A stretch of 64,000 nucleotides of DNA from Oikopleura dioica (Eukaryota > Chordata > Appendicularia > Copelata > Oikopleuridae): assembly GCA_907165135.1 (NCBI GenBank), contig OU015568.1, forward strand, positions 16,255,208 to 16,319,207, read 5' to 3'. The position numbers and the translations under genes are program-made. Shown here piece by piece: positions 13,426-24,121 of this stretch. Within the stretch, counting starts at the first letter, position 1, and every line of letters starts with the position of its first letter. A model generated the notes under the pieces. The model was not told the DNA's origin. It saw only the letters and a program-made list of their open reading frames with translations, and did no database searches.

Positions 13426-16400
13426 CTAGATAACCAACATCAGTGAAAAAATAAGCCGTTCCTTTAGAGTTGAGTGATCAGGAGCAGAGACGGAGGATAA
13501 ACTTAGAGCGTTGGTGGAGAACTGGGCGGCAAATGCAGTCGGATTTCTAAGATTCATTTACAGTTACTGTTTGAAAGAAAGTTGAATTGACTCACGGGCA
13601 TTTGGACAAATACGCAGTGAAACTTTGTTCGACGCCGCTCTCCAAATTCTGCAGCAGAAAGGTTGAGAAGCCATTTTCCACCTGATGATTTGTTTCACTT
13701 TCGCACTCGTCAAACGTCGAGCTCTTGATTTACAGTTAGATTACAGGCAGAAATCTTAAAGATATTCACCTTGAGCAGGAGTTTCACTTGACCAATATTC
13801 GTCGTTGGTTTGGCAACTACTTTGACTTTGAAATCGTCTTGTTCTTTTTTCCAGTAACTGGCGAGCAGGAGTGGCAAGTTCGCGGTAGTGCTACATAAGA
13901 AGTGATATTATTCTGTCGTAGAAGTGACGACTCTGCGTATTTATCGCGGTCATCAAAGCCATTTTAAAAGCCTTGGCGAATGTGTCAAAGGCACGAGATA
14001 AGCTGCACTGTATGTCGTGCTTATCGTCATTCCTTGTTCAGGAAAAAACTTGACTCACTAAATACAGGGAAGAGTTGGCATCTTACCATTTGACCCTGTA
14101 CGTGGCCACCTTCATCATGTGATGGCTCTGACTTGGCCTGTCCCGCGCCATCTTCTCCAGGAAACTCATCAAGCAATCGTAATCCAAGCTGATGGTGTTT
14201 CCTTCGCCGCGGCCGAAAGCAGGGTTCACTTTCACCTGCGCTACTTCGCCTTCCAATTTCAAGTCAAAATTAGCCGACTTATTCAAGTTCTTCAACGCGC
14301 TTGCTGGGAAGTCTTAAAAGAGGAGGTCAAAAAGGAGATGAGAAAAGGGATTTACCGAGGTATAAATCGGCGTTGCTCAGGACTTGGGTATTTTTGTCGC
14401 CGACAGCGAGAAATTTGGCATTGACTGTTTCGGTAATTGCTGTTCGGATGGAGATTTCTCCGTTGGCGTTGACTGGCGATGTGGGGGTCACTAAAAGAAA
14501 TAAGTGGACATTTTCGGTTTTTCGAAGACTTCTAGGGATATCAAACGACATCCAGAGTACACTAGATATTCAGAGATATCTAGAGCGATTTCCTGAAGTC
14601 AGGAAATTTGAGAGTTCTCAAATCTATCTTATCTTATACTTACTGACTGGGCTCAAGCTTTCGATCGACGCGATAGGAGCATCGTAAGGCATCCCTTGAG
14701 GCTGTGTCCAAGTAATATTCTCATTCGATAAGGATCCGCCAGTCTTGACCGGTGTCAACGGACGCGCCCGCAGCGCCGGTTGATTCAAGAGGGGCGATTT
14801 CGGCTTTGGCGACTCGCGCGTCTTTTCCGGATTCGACTCATTCAGCAAAATGCTAGCGCATTTTTCGTGCAAGTGCAAAGTCTCGTCCGATTTTTCTTCC
14901 TTGGCTGGCGAAAGCGGCGGGATTGGTTTTTCAGGAACCTGAATGATCCAGAATGAAGATAAGAAGGGAAAGGTGGTCATACTTTTGGCAATAAAGGAGG
15001 TATGGTAAGAGGACTTGTTGAAGCTGGAGGAACGTTTCTAGGACTGCGACCGGGTCTTGGAGCTTTTCGGACTGGAGCGGCCATCAAAGGAGCATCTAGT
15101 TTGACAACGGATTGGGTGCTTTCTTTGTTTGCCTTTTCTTTTTTTATCTCTTCGAGGCTTTTGATTTGAACCTAAAAACGAGGTAGATATGTATGTTGAT
15201 GTCTTCAGTGTCCGACAGTCTCAATCATTGAAAGTAGATGCCCTTTGACATCACGAGAAGACATCTAATCACATTTGCGCGTACCTTGATCTTATACGTA
15301 TCAAGTTTTCCATCTTCTTCAAAGTCCCAGCCAGAACTGTCACTAGAAGTCGACGATTTCCTGCTCCTATCCGAAACCTCTGGCTTTCGTATCGTAAAAC
15401 CTTCTTCATCCACTTCTGCAGAAGATTTACTTTCAACCCTTTTTGGCTTTGGCGGGATTTTACTGCTGCTCATTTTCTTGACAGGTTTTTTCTCTGGACT
15501 CTTTTCAGAATCGTCGCCATCGGAATCGCTAAAAATGAAAACTGCCGGCGAGATCTAGAGATTGCGCGTTACCTTTCGTTTTCGGTGGACTTTATGACTT
15601 GGCTGCCAGAGTCGGATTTATTCGCCGTCGAAGGTCGCAGGAAATTGGGCATTATGGGCTTTACATTGAGGGACTCCTGACGCTGCACTGGTTCTTTGCA
15701 GAAAGTCGAAATCGCGGTACTTGAGCATTTGTTTATCGCTCTCAAAATGTAGCAATTTCAAACTTAGAAACAGCCGCCTAGAAGCGCTTTAGTTGATCTG
15801 TTTGTTACAAATGCTTGCACCTGAGATTCTAGTACTTTGACTAGAATCTTGTAAAGATTGAACTAAAGCGCTAGAAACACAGGTGCGAGAGCTCTGTTCT
15901 AACTAATTTTAGAAAATGTGTTTCAGAAATCAGAATTTATAGAATTTGTGCATAACTCTGAGTCAGTGTTCTTTCAAACCCTGACTTAGGTTTTCTGCAC
16001 ATGACTCCCAGCTCAAAATCAAGAATCAACATTTATTTTCGACTTTTTCCTGAAGAGGTAGAATTCGCCGAAGAAACCGATCTATTGAAAGAATTCGAGT
16101 CTTCCGGTCGTTGCTTTTCCGGCGATATGGATACATTTCCCGCCCCTGCTTCTCCTGAATCGAAGCTTTCTCTTTTCGGCCGTTCCATTCCAGTTCCGCG
16201 CCGCTTCGCGAATTGCTGAAGAATGTATTCTGGCTTGGCGTTGTTTTCCAGCGTTTCTTGAAAAGCGGCGTTGTTGATTTGAGAGATGGCGATGCAGCTG
16301 GCGTAGCCCTTGTGCAGCTTTGTCATGTAGCCGCTTAGTCGTTCGAGATGCTCGGTTTCGAGCTTTTCGAGCACTTCGCAGGAAGCAATCATTGCTGGCT

Positions 16401-17509
16401 CGAATGTTTCCAGCGCCTGATTGTACATTTCGACATGTTTCTTCATGTCGTCCGCAGATCGCCGCAGCTGTTTTTCATGTTTCGACCCCGACGCGCTGGA
16501 CGACTCGATCCTCGTCCTCGATTCTTTGCTCTTCGTCAAATGAGTTGTTGCGTGTTGCATTTTCGTCGTCGCTTGGCCAGTCGCCAGCAGTTGCTTTTTG
16601 TGACTTTTGTAGCGCTCGCGACAGTCTTCTTCCGAGTATTTCCGGATGTCGCGCGAAATTTCGAAGAGACGCTGAGCGAGTTCGAGATGAGCTGCTCCTG
16701 AGTTTTCCATCGTCGTCTAAAAGCAAGAATTAAATGTTGATGGGAAATGTGGATAAGGAGTGAGATTTTTAGGCATTGGAGAAAATTGTCAATGATAAGT
16801 GCCTACTCTAGAGACAACTAGAGTTATCTAGAGACATCTAGAATTATCTACAGACATCCAGAGACATCTAGAGACATCTAACGGCATCTAGGGACATCAA
16901 GGGGCATCTAGGGACATCTAGGGACATCTCGGGACATCTAGCGACATCTAGGGAAACGTAGAGTCTTCTAGGGACATCAAGAGACATCTAGAAATATCTA
17001 GAAACATCTAAAGGCATCTAGTCGTATCAAGGTACATTAAAAGACATCTAGAAATTATCTAGAAGTATAAACATTCCGTAATTCACGAGATATTATGAAA
17101 AATATTTTGATATCAATCCACATTGAGTAACATTTACTCGCATTCCTTTTAATAAAACTAATAAAAGACTAAGAAGCATTTTTAAAGAGCCTGACCTTCA
17201 ATATTTTCCAAATAGGCGACAAGAGGATATGCTGGGCATTTGTTTTTTCCTGTTTCCCAAGTCTAGCTAAATTCTTCGCCATTTGATCGTGCTGCGAGGC
17301 GACTTCTCGGATGAACTCGGCAATTTCTTTCGTCGCAGCTGGAGCGCTAGAATTATTGAAATCGTAAAATCGTCAAAGATGAAAATCACTTACGATTTGA
17401 GGGAGGCGTAGAGGACCTCGAATCCTTTATGATCGGCGCCCCAAAAAGCATTTCGGAAATTTGGCGAGTCCTCCGGATCTGGCGGAATTGCCAGCAAATC
17501 TCCTTTCAT
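13426..17509 (-). CDS. FCHO2: F-BAR and muHD endocytic adaptor FCHO
   Basis: FCHO1/2 proteins bind and bend the plasma membrane and nucleate clathrin-coated pits, recruiting AP-2 and Eps15. Exon 1 (ATG 17509) holds FWGADHKGFEVLYASLK, the start of the F-BAR domain. Exon 2 (17346-17196) continues with KEIAEFIREVASQHDQMAKN. The large exon at about 16716-16044 carries the F-BAR helices (RDIRKYSEEDCRERYKSHKK). Later exons give VDEEGFTIRKPE and the serine-rich linker (15510-14640). The C-terminal mu-homology domain follows: ISIRTAITETVNAKFL (14490-14330), FLEKMARDRPSQSHHMMKVA (14295-14083), PLLLASYWKKEQDDFKVKV (about 13890-13770), and short final exons to the stop at 13426. About ten exons join in frame with canonical sites. 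The assignment is to the FCHO1/2 family as a whole; the symbol is nominal. Confidence 0.92.
15942..16010. repeat. CCTGAGTCAGG-family element (FCHO intron)
   Basis: A short copy with arms TTGTGCATAACTCTGAGTCA and CTGACTTAGGTTTTCTGCAC in the intron after the large F-BAR exon. The outer ends are eroded. Confidence 0.6.
16800..17060. repeat. GACATCTAGA decamer array in an FCHO intron
   Basis: About 24 imperfect units (GACATCTAGA, GGCATCTAGG, GACATCTAGG) occupy the intron between exon 2 and the large F-BAR exon. Seen from the gene's coding strand the unit reads TCTAGATGTC. Confidence 0.85.
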
Positions 17510-17564
17510 ATCCTGAAATCGTAGTTGAAATTTAGGAAAAATAAGGTTCCCCATTCTAACAGGA

Positions 17565-17690
17565 AAACTGCTCTCAGGGACCCTGAGTCAGGGTCTGAAA
17601 GATCTTCAATTAAAAGCCGCATAGCGGCTTTTGATAAATCATGTTTCAGACTCTGACTCAGGTTTTCTACACAGGTTGCCTGTTAAAATT
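17565..17690. repeat. CCTGAGTCAGG-family element just upstream of FCHO
   Basis: Arms GGACCCTGAGTCAGGGTCTG and GACTCTGACTCAGGTTTTCT flank AAGCCGCATAGCGGCTT. It lies about 60 bases upstream of the FCHO start codon, in the presumed promoter or 5' untranslated region. Confidence 0.75.
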
Positions 17691-18001
17691 TTTGATCGAA
17701 TATTTTCTTCGAGCGATTTTCAGTTCTCTCTCGAACCTCTGAATTTCCGCATCCAAGAAGTCTCATTTTTCATCCATCAATTAATATAATTAATTTTTAC
17801 TTTTGCATATTCTCTTTTGATTTTTAATTGATTTTTGAATAATTCATTTTTACTTGAAACGAGAAGTGACTCAGTCGGAGATCGAAATTGATGCTCGTTA
17901 AAGTTGTCTCTTCTGATGTCAGAAGAAAGAAGAATCAGAAGAGACAAAAGACAATCGACATTTTCAGCTATCAATTGAAATCGGGAAAGAAAGGAAATAT
18001 T

Positions 18002-18570
18002 GATGAATTACCATAAGAATTTTTCGGGCAAAAAATTTTTTGAGATATTGGTATAGTCTGAAAGCCCGTAAAAGTTCTCCAGAATCACCAAATTCTAGGG
18101 TCAGATGACGTCATTATGACGTCATCGGGGTGATTTGAAAATTTTGTCTTTGGAACGCTTTTTCGAGCCGAAAATGTTTTTAATCATATTTCTCTCGACG
18201 GATTCGGATTTTCCATAAAAACTACGTAGGGACCCGGGATCAAACCATTGAATATCAACCATTACCGACCGGTTCAATTTTGAAACCGGTCGGTTCGAAA
18301 ATAAACCTCGGGTCCCTACGTAGTTTTTGATGGCGAACAACATGCCATCAATAGAAAAATCTATTTCCAGAAAAAACCGCCTCAAAAAGCGTTCCAAAGT
18401 TTCATGAATTTGGAGCCTTTTCGGACAATTTTAATCATAAATGACGTCATAATGACGTCATTGAGCCTAGAAATTTGGGAATCGACTAATTTTGACTTGG
18501 GCTTTCAGAATATGTTCTTATCTCAAAAAATTTTTCGGCCAAAAATTCTTACGGTAATTCATCTATTGTT
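18002..18570. mobile_element. Fold-back element carrying four CRE-type TGACGTCA sites
   Basis: The arms (about 18002-18238 and 18310-18568) pair over their length: ATGAATTACCATAAGAATTT on the left against AAATTCTTACGGTAATTCAT on the right, and CTACGTAGGGACCCGGG against GGGTCCCTACGTAG at the inner ends. The core has ACCGACCGGTT and AACCGGTCGGTT. Each arm holds two perfect TGACGTCA palindromes (18106, 18117, 18442, 18453). No coding capacity is apparent. Confidence 0.85.
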
Positions 18571-18736
18571 GAATCAAATGTCAAAGAGGATAAAAAGTAA
18601 ACCGCGGATTTTCTTTCAGGATTCTTGGTCCAGGAATTTACAAATTTATCGAGCGTACCTCCACAAAAATCGGGGTCCTGGGCTCGACAAACTGTGTAGA
18701 AATTTTGTCAAGATTGTGGATAAAATTTTGAAATAG

Positions 18737-19017
18737 GGCCCAAGATTATCGATTGCCCGCTTTTGAATTTTACGCTTACTCTTCTGACTAGCTTGATATC
18801 GGCTAATGACTTGGGCTAGGGTCTATCACCTGGGTAGAAAACCTGAGTCAGGGTATGAAAAATCTTTAAAATTGAGGGGGCTTCGTTAAAGATTTTTCAT
18901 ACCCTGACTCAGGTTTTCTACACAGGTGATAGACCCTAGCCCAAGTCATTAGCCGATATCAAGCTAATCAGAAGAGTAAGCGTAAAATTTAAAACGGGCA
19001 ATCGACAATCTTGGGAC
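18737..19017. mobile_element. Near-perfect 280-bp hairpin with CCTGAGTCAGG core
   Basis: The arms extend about 135 bases on each side. They start at GGCCCAAGATTATCGATTGC and end at CAATCGACAATCTTGGG, and they include the family core GTAGAAAACCTGAGTCAGGG. The loop is only about 15 bases. This is the longest and best preserved palindrome of the family in the window, so it is probably a recent insertion. Confidence 0.9.
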
Positions 19018-19599
19018 CACTTTCAAGATTAAATCGACAATCTTGTTTTTATATTTCAATTCAAAGATTTTTGGGGAATGTGTCATAATATTTCTGTTCT
19101 TAATAATTTAAAATTGTTAGCAATAATTTCGGTTATGAATTTAAAATGTACTAAAAATTACGCTACCTCAAAATATAGTTTCTTCTCTCTTCTTTTTCAT
19201 TCTTCAATTTTCGTTCTTTCAAAATCTCTAATTTTTCGAAGCCGTGGGAAAAAACCTCGAGTTTTTCGTTCTTTCTTCTCGCGTCGAAAAAATGGAGACT
19301 CGCGCGCCCACGCTTTCCCTTTTCCCTCGCCTCGAGTTTTCTTCGATTTTTTAGCTTTTTTGCCAAAAATATTTCTTTACGAAATCTTCAGTTGAAAATC
19401 AGTGAGTCGCGAAGAGCACGAATGAAAAATCAACAAAAGAAAGATCGATGACTCATCGCGAACAATTTTTTACAATTTTACGAAGAATTACGGTTTTTTA
19501 AAATAAGTTTTCGAGAAAACTGTCGGGGGCGGCTTTTTGATTTCTGATTGGCTCTTAGATAAATCTAGCCTTTTTAATGGTTAAAAATAGAGTCTATTT

Positions 19600-19616
19600 T
19601 CTTCTCTTTTTTTAGA
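19600..19616 (+). promoter_or_regulatory. Probable spliced-leader trans-splice acceptor of PPT1
   Basis: The sequence TTCTCTTTTTTTAG ends one base before the PPT1 ATG at 19617. The pyrimidine tract and AG with no upstream coding exon fit a trans-splice acceptor. Confidence 0.6.
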
Positions 19617-21105
19617 ATGAAATTATTGTCAAATTTAATTCTGACAGTACTTGGCACTCCTGTCGTCCTCTGGCACGGAATGGGTACTATTTTTGTTACA
19701 TTTTTCCTTTTCAAAAACTCTTTTTAGGGGACAATTGCTGTCACAGTTTTTCAATGGGCGCAGTTTCAAAAATGATCCAGAAGAAAATTCCGACAGTCGA
19801 ATATGTCAAATCTCTGATGATTGGCGACTCTGAAGGTTCCGACACTAGCAATGGATTTTTGATGCCAGTTTTTCAACAGCTCGATTTGGCATGTCAGCAG
19901 ATTCAAGCTGATCCAGGTTAGAAAACATGCAGAAATCAAAATGTTCACAAATATCTCTAAATGTCTGAAATGTCAACAGATATTCTTAGATGTCTCTGAA
20001 TGTCACTACTCAGATTTAATTTCTGCAGATGTCTATTGTGAATAGAAATCTAAGTAGTGAAATTCAGAGTCATCTAAAAATGTCTGTTGACATTTCTGAC
20101 ATTTAGAGACATTTGGGAACATTTCGACATTTTTTTGTAAACATTTAGATTCTTAGATGTCTATTAAATCTACTGAAGTTTCCGTGCGCTTTTTTTCTTG
20201 GGAAATGTCATAAGATGTCTTTAATGTCAGTTGATGTCCGAAAAACATATTTTTATTTCTAGCTCTTCAAAATGGCTACCACGCTGTAGGATTCAGTCAA
20301 GGAGGACAGTTTCTAAGAGCTTTGGCCCAAACCTGTCCTTCTCCACCGATGAAGAATCTCATCTCGATCGGGTCAGTAATCTTTCTAAAGAGTTTTCTAT
20401 CAAAAATTTCAGTGGCCAGCAGCAAGGAATCTTTGGCTTTCCAAAGTGCCCCGATGGAAGTTCAATTTGCGAGTACGTCCGAAAAATGCTCAACTGGGGC
20501 GCCTACACTTCTTTCATTCAAAGCAGACTGGTTCAAGCTCAGTACTGGCACGACCCGCTGCAAGAAGAAACTTACAAGGAATATTCTCAGTTCATCGGAG
20601 TCGTCAACAACGAACACGAATTCAACCAGACTTACAAGGACAGGGCTCGGCAATCTGTGTAGAAAACCTGACTCAGGGTCTGAAAACCGCGCGAAGATTT
20701 TTCAGACCCTGACTCAGGTTAAATACACAGGTTGCCGAGCCGAGTAAAAGGACAACTTGCTGAAGCTCGAAAACTTGGTGCTCGTCAAATTCGAAAAGGT
20801 ATATAATATACGGTATATTATATACCGTATATTTAAAATAAAAAAACAAACTGAAATCAACAACGATTATTCTTTTCCAGGACTCAATGGTCGTCCCAAA
20901 AGAATCCTCCCATTTTGGCTACTATTCGCCCGGCCAAGATGCAGAAATACTCCCTTATGATCAGACAGAACTTTACACAGAAGACCGAATTGGTTTAAAA
21001 ACGCTCGATACTGCCGGAAAGTTGCACTTTTTCACCTTCGCTGGAGATCATCTCAGATTTACCGACGAAGAATTTACAGAGAACCTCGCCCAATTTCTTG
21101 CTTGA
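19617..21105 (+). CDS. PPT1: Palmitoyl-protein thioesterase 1
   Basis: This lysosomal hydrolase removes palmitate from S-acylated cysteines. Six exons: 19617-19683, 19728-19916, 20263-20371, 20413-20638, 20751-20798 and 20881-21105. The N-terminus is a short hydrophobic signal ([20 protein letters not shown]). Conserved motifs are [11 protein letters not shown], the nucleophile elbow [26 protein letters not shown], the catalytic aspartate region (DSMVVP) and the catalytic histidine in GDHL. Length and motif order match animal PPT1. The intron 20639-20750 has no GT donor; only a GA-AG splice keeps the frame, and that intron is a CCTGAGTCAGG element with its target duplication. Intron 2 contains a TAGATGTC-type decamer array. 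Confidence 0.95.
20643..20747 (+). mobile_element. CCTGAGTCAGG-family element that forms a PPT1 intron
   Basis: Ends GGGCTCGGCAATCTGTGTAG and ACACAGGTTGCCGAGCC are inverted, with arms AAAACCTGACTCAGGGTCTG and CAGACCCTGACTCAGGTT. The direct repeat AAGGACA flanks it (20636-20642 and 20748-20754). Removing 20639-20750 leaves one AAGGACA copy and a continuous PPT1 frame (ACT-TAC-AAG|GAC-AAC-TTG). Confidence 0.85.
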
Positions 21106-22222
21106 TTTCTGATTTCAAATACATGTATTACAATTCTTATAAAATCGCAAGTTGTTTAGCAGTAATTTGCGCTTTTCCCGCCCGTCCGGGCCTGCTTGAC
21201 ATTCATCGTCTGAATTAGAAGGTCAAATTTTGAGAATGTTGGAAATTTGTCTCTAGAACGTGGCTTGTTGTTTGGGCAAAACTGATGGTTTCTTCAGTCT
21301 TCGGATTTTTACAGTCCGGAAAGCAGCTAATTTAGGTAATTTTAACGGTTTTTTCTGATTTTTAATTATTTTTAGATTTCTTCAAGAACAAGAAGAAGAA
21401 AGTTACCCGAAAGAAGGTAACAATAGCGATCGGAATAGCATATTCTGAATCAATGTGCTCTTTGCCTTACTGGTCGGTTTTCTTCTTTTACCTGAATAAA
21501 ATCAATTTCTTATTTCAAATTTCGTGTGTTTTTCTTTTACTTGCAGGCTCAGTTAGCTTAGATCATCGGTTTTGTTGTGAGAGAGTTTTGGTAGTAGGGG
21601 GCAGAGTTCCGAATCACTTCACTTTAACTTTGAAGTGAAGTTACTTTGAAAAATAACTTCATTGCCATATTGAAGTGAAGTGAAGTGATTTTATTTTTGA
21701 GAAAAATGAAGTGAAGTGAAGTGAAGTTAAAAATATAACTTCATTCGAAGTTGAAGTGAAGTTATTTTTCAATATCAAAATTTTGAAGTGAAGTGAAGTG
21801 AAGTGAAAAATAACACTTCATGAAAAAAGTGACTTCACTTCAAGTGACTTTCACTTCTGAAGTAAGTTCCTCCTTATTCAAATTTTAATAGTGAAAACCT
21901 ATTGAAATCACTTAAAAACCGTCATTTTGAAAGAACCCCTACAACCCCCTACTAGGGGGTTGTTCTTCCAGTTTTCCCTAACGGGGCTAGCTACCTTTGA
22001 GGAACCCCTGCGAGAAATTTTTGTTCGCGATGTCGAGCATCTTGGCCATGTCGTCGGTTTGGACGATTAGATTGTCTTTCTGGCGTTACTGAATTGACAT
22101 TCAAGCCTATTTCAATATTTGACCTTCTCTTTAGCAGCGGGAATCTTGCTTTTATTTTGCACAAAATTTAATTTTGCCGCAATATTCGAAAAACAAACGT
22201 GCTTTTTTTCTAAAAAGAAAGA
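21106..22222. other. Intergenic region with GAAGT microsatellite and possible stray exons
   Basis: From about 21605 to 21870 the sequence is built of GAAGT and its complement ACTTC, giving inverted blocks (CACTTCACTTTAACTTTGAA and GAAGTGAAGTGAAGTGAAGT). Two short stretches look exon-like but are unassigned: 21270-21420 on the plus strand (KTDGFFSLRIFTVRKAANL then FFKNKKKKVTRKK) and about 22000-22085 on the minus strand (DNLIVQTDDMAKMLDIANKN). I cannot connect either to a gene. Confidence 0.4.
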
Positions 22223-22473
22223 ATGAGCGGTTTTCACCCGCGAGGATTGACGAGAGATGCCGTTGAGAAATGGCTGAAAGATTTTAAGAAGAAATTGAAA
22301 AGAACGACGAGCAGAGGTGATTTGGATAGACTGATTTTGTCGGTGGAGAGATACGAGTTTGAAGATGATTGGTGTGCTAAATGGGAGGAGGTTATTTTTG
22401 AAAATGGAAAAGGAAAAATTATGACAGGATTTGCGAATGAAGAATGGAAAATAACTTCATTTCAAAAAATGAT

Positions 22474-22814
22474 GATTTTCGAAAAATTTTTCAGGCCAAA
22501 AATCACTTTTTAACTGTTAGTGCCATCTTCACCGCCGTCTCAAACCGAGTCGAACGGTATATGTATGGCTTGAAAATTCTAGAGTTTCGGGTACTTCCGG
22601 TCAAATTTACGAAATTCTAGTATTCCACTGCCGTTTTTGATACAGAAATGGTACCATGGCATATGGTATGTCAAAATGACCGCTAGGACGTGAGGAATGC
22701 AGGGGTCTCAAAAAGCCATACATATACCGTTCGACTCGGTTTGAGACGGCGATGAAGATGGCACTAACAGTTAAAAAGTGATTTTTAGCCTGAAAACATT
22801 TTTCGAAACTTATC
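22474..22814. mobile_element. Inverted-repeat element in an exon, 7-bp target duplication
   Basis: The direct repeat AAATGAT (22467-22473 and 22815-22821) flanks arms that read TTCGAAAAATTTTTCAGGCC and, inverted, GCCTGAAAACATTTTTCGAA. They continue through AAAAATCACTTTTTAACTGT. Precise removal restores the reading seen in the intact paralogue. Confidence 0.85.
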
Positions 22815-23171
22815 AAATGATCCTCGACAGAAATCCTCAATTAGAAGGAAGACAAATTCAACGCTCGGAACTCAAAGAAGAACCTGGAGAATGGATTCTA
22901 AATGAGTTTCTTCAACAAAAAATAATTTCAGCCGGAGGAGAAGCGATTGCTTTGAAAGAAATGTTTGGAGAACTGAAAGTAGCGGTTCGGGTTCAGGCTT
23001 TTGATTCAGCGCTTTTTACAGACGTTGATGAGGAGTTGACGTTTGAGATTAATCTCTCGAAAGGTTACTTTTTTATAAAATTTTTCAATTTATCAATCTA
23101 GATTACGAAATCGCCGAAAAAGACGAAAAAGACGACGCTCCAGTACTCCCTGTTCATCCAAACGTGATCAA

Positions 23172-24121
23172 TAGGTAAACTTGATGAAAAATGAGCTCTT
23201 TTTTGAGCTTTCAATATAGAGAGTTTAATACATTTTTAGAATCCCCAGAAGCTTGGGATCATTTTGACTATTGATACTTGGGGTTTGGTTCATGCCCTGA
23301 GGCGTTTTAGGTCTTCCAAAGTCCAAAAATCGGGCAATCTCGGTGAAATGGCCATAACTTTTGTTCTCCCCACTTTCTGATGATGCTAAGCATCTCAACT
23401 TGTAGCTGGGGTTCTGACGGTTCAGAATCTATGTAGAAAACTACCGGACACCCCCATTCTAGGGCCCCTAGAACCTCTAGAAGTTAGGGAAGTCCACCGA
23501 AAATCGGTACTTTTCAACTGAAATGTTGTAAAAGGTGTAAATTTTTGTCCGAAATCGATCAGAACTCGATAAAATCGGCTCTCTGATGTCCAAAATACAG
23601 TTGCAAGGCATCGAAAGTCACTTCAAATCAAATTATGTGCAAGAAAAAAAATTTCATAAAAACTCACCCGAAGTACTCTATAATGACCCCAAATATATTT
23701 TTGAGGTCACAAAAACGATTTTATTATTCCTAGATCGTTTTTGTACAGAAATATATCTGTTTTACCATATTTTAGTAAAAAGTACCGATTTTCGGTGGAC
23801 TTCCCTAACTTCTAGAGGTTCTAGGGGCCCTAGAATGGGGGTGTCCGGTAGTTTTCTACATAGATTCTGAACCGTCAGAACCCCAGCTACAAGTTGAGAT
23901 GCTTAGCATCATCAGAAAGTGGGGAGAACAAAAGTTATGGCCATTTCACCGAGATTGCCCGATTTTTTGGACTTTGGAAGACCTAAAACGCCTCAGGGCA
24001 TGAACCAAACCCCCAAGTATCAATAGTCAAAATGATCCCCAGCTTCTGGGGATTCTAAAAATGTATTAAACTCTCTATATTGAAAGCTCAAAAAGAGCTC
24101 ATTTTTCATCAAGTTTACCTA
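23172..24121. mobile_element. 950-bp fold-back element, 8-bp target duplication
   Basis: Perfect ends TAGGTAAACTTGATG and CATCAAGTTTACCTA are flanked by GTGATCAA (23164-23171 and 24122-24129), which fits the hAT target pattern nTnnnnAn. The arms are about 370 bases and nearly identical (for example CTTCTAGAGGTTCTAGGGG). The loop of about 210 bases has no coding potential. Confidence 0.88.

Noticed and set aside
16320-16733. Long plus-strand frames opposite the F-BAR exon
   Set aside because: The minus strand encodes a clear F-BAR domain; the plus-strand frames lack any known motif or splice context.
18122-18736. Frames of 91 and 110 codons in the fold-back region
   Set aside because: They run across the inverted arms and loop of a palindromic element and carry no recognisable motif.
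23172-24121. Possible normal GT-AG intron formed by the fold-back (TAG|GTAAAC ... CCTAG|TG)
   Set aside because: Splicing there leaves ten extra bases and shifts the frame compared with the intact paralogue, so it would not rescue the gene.
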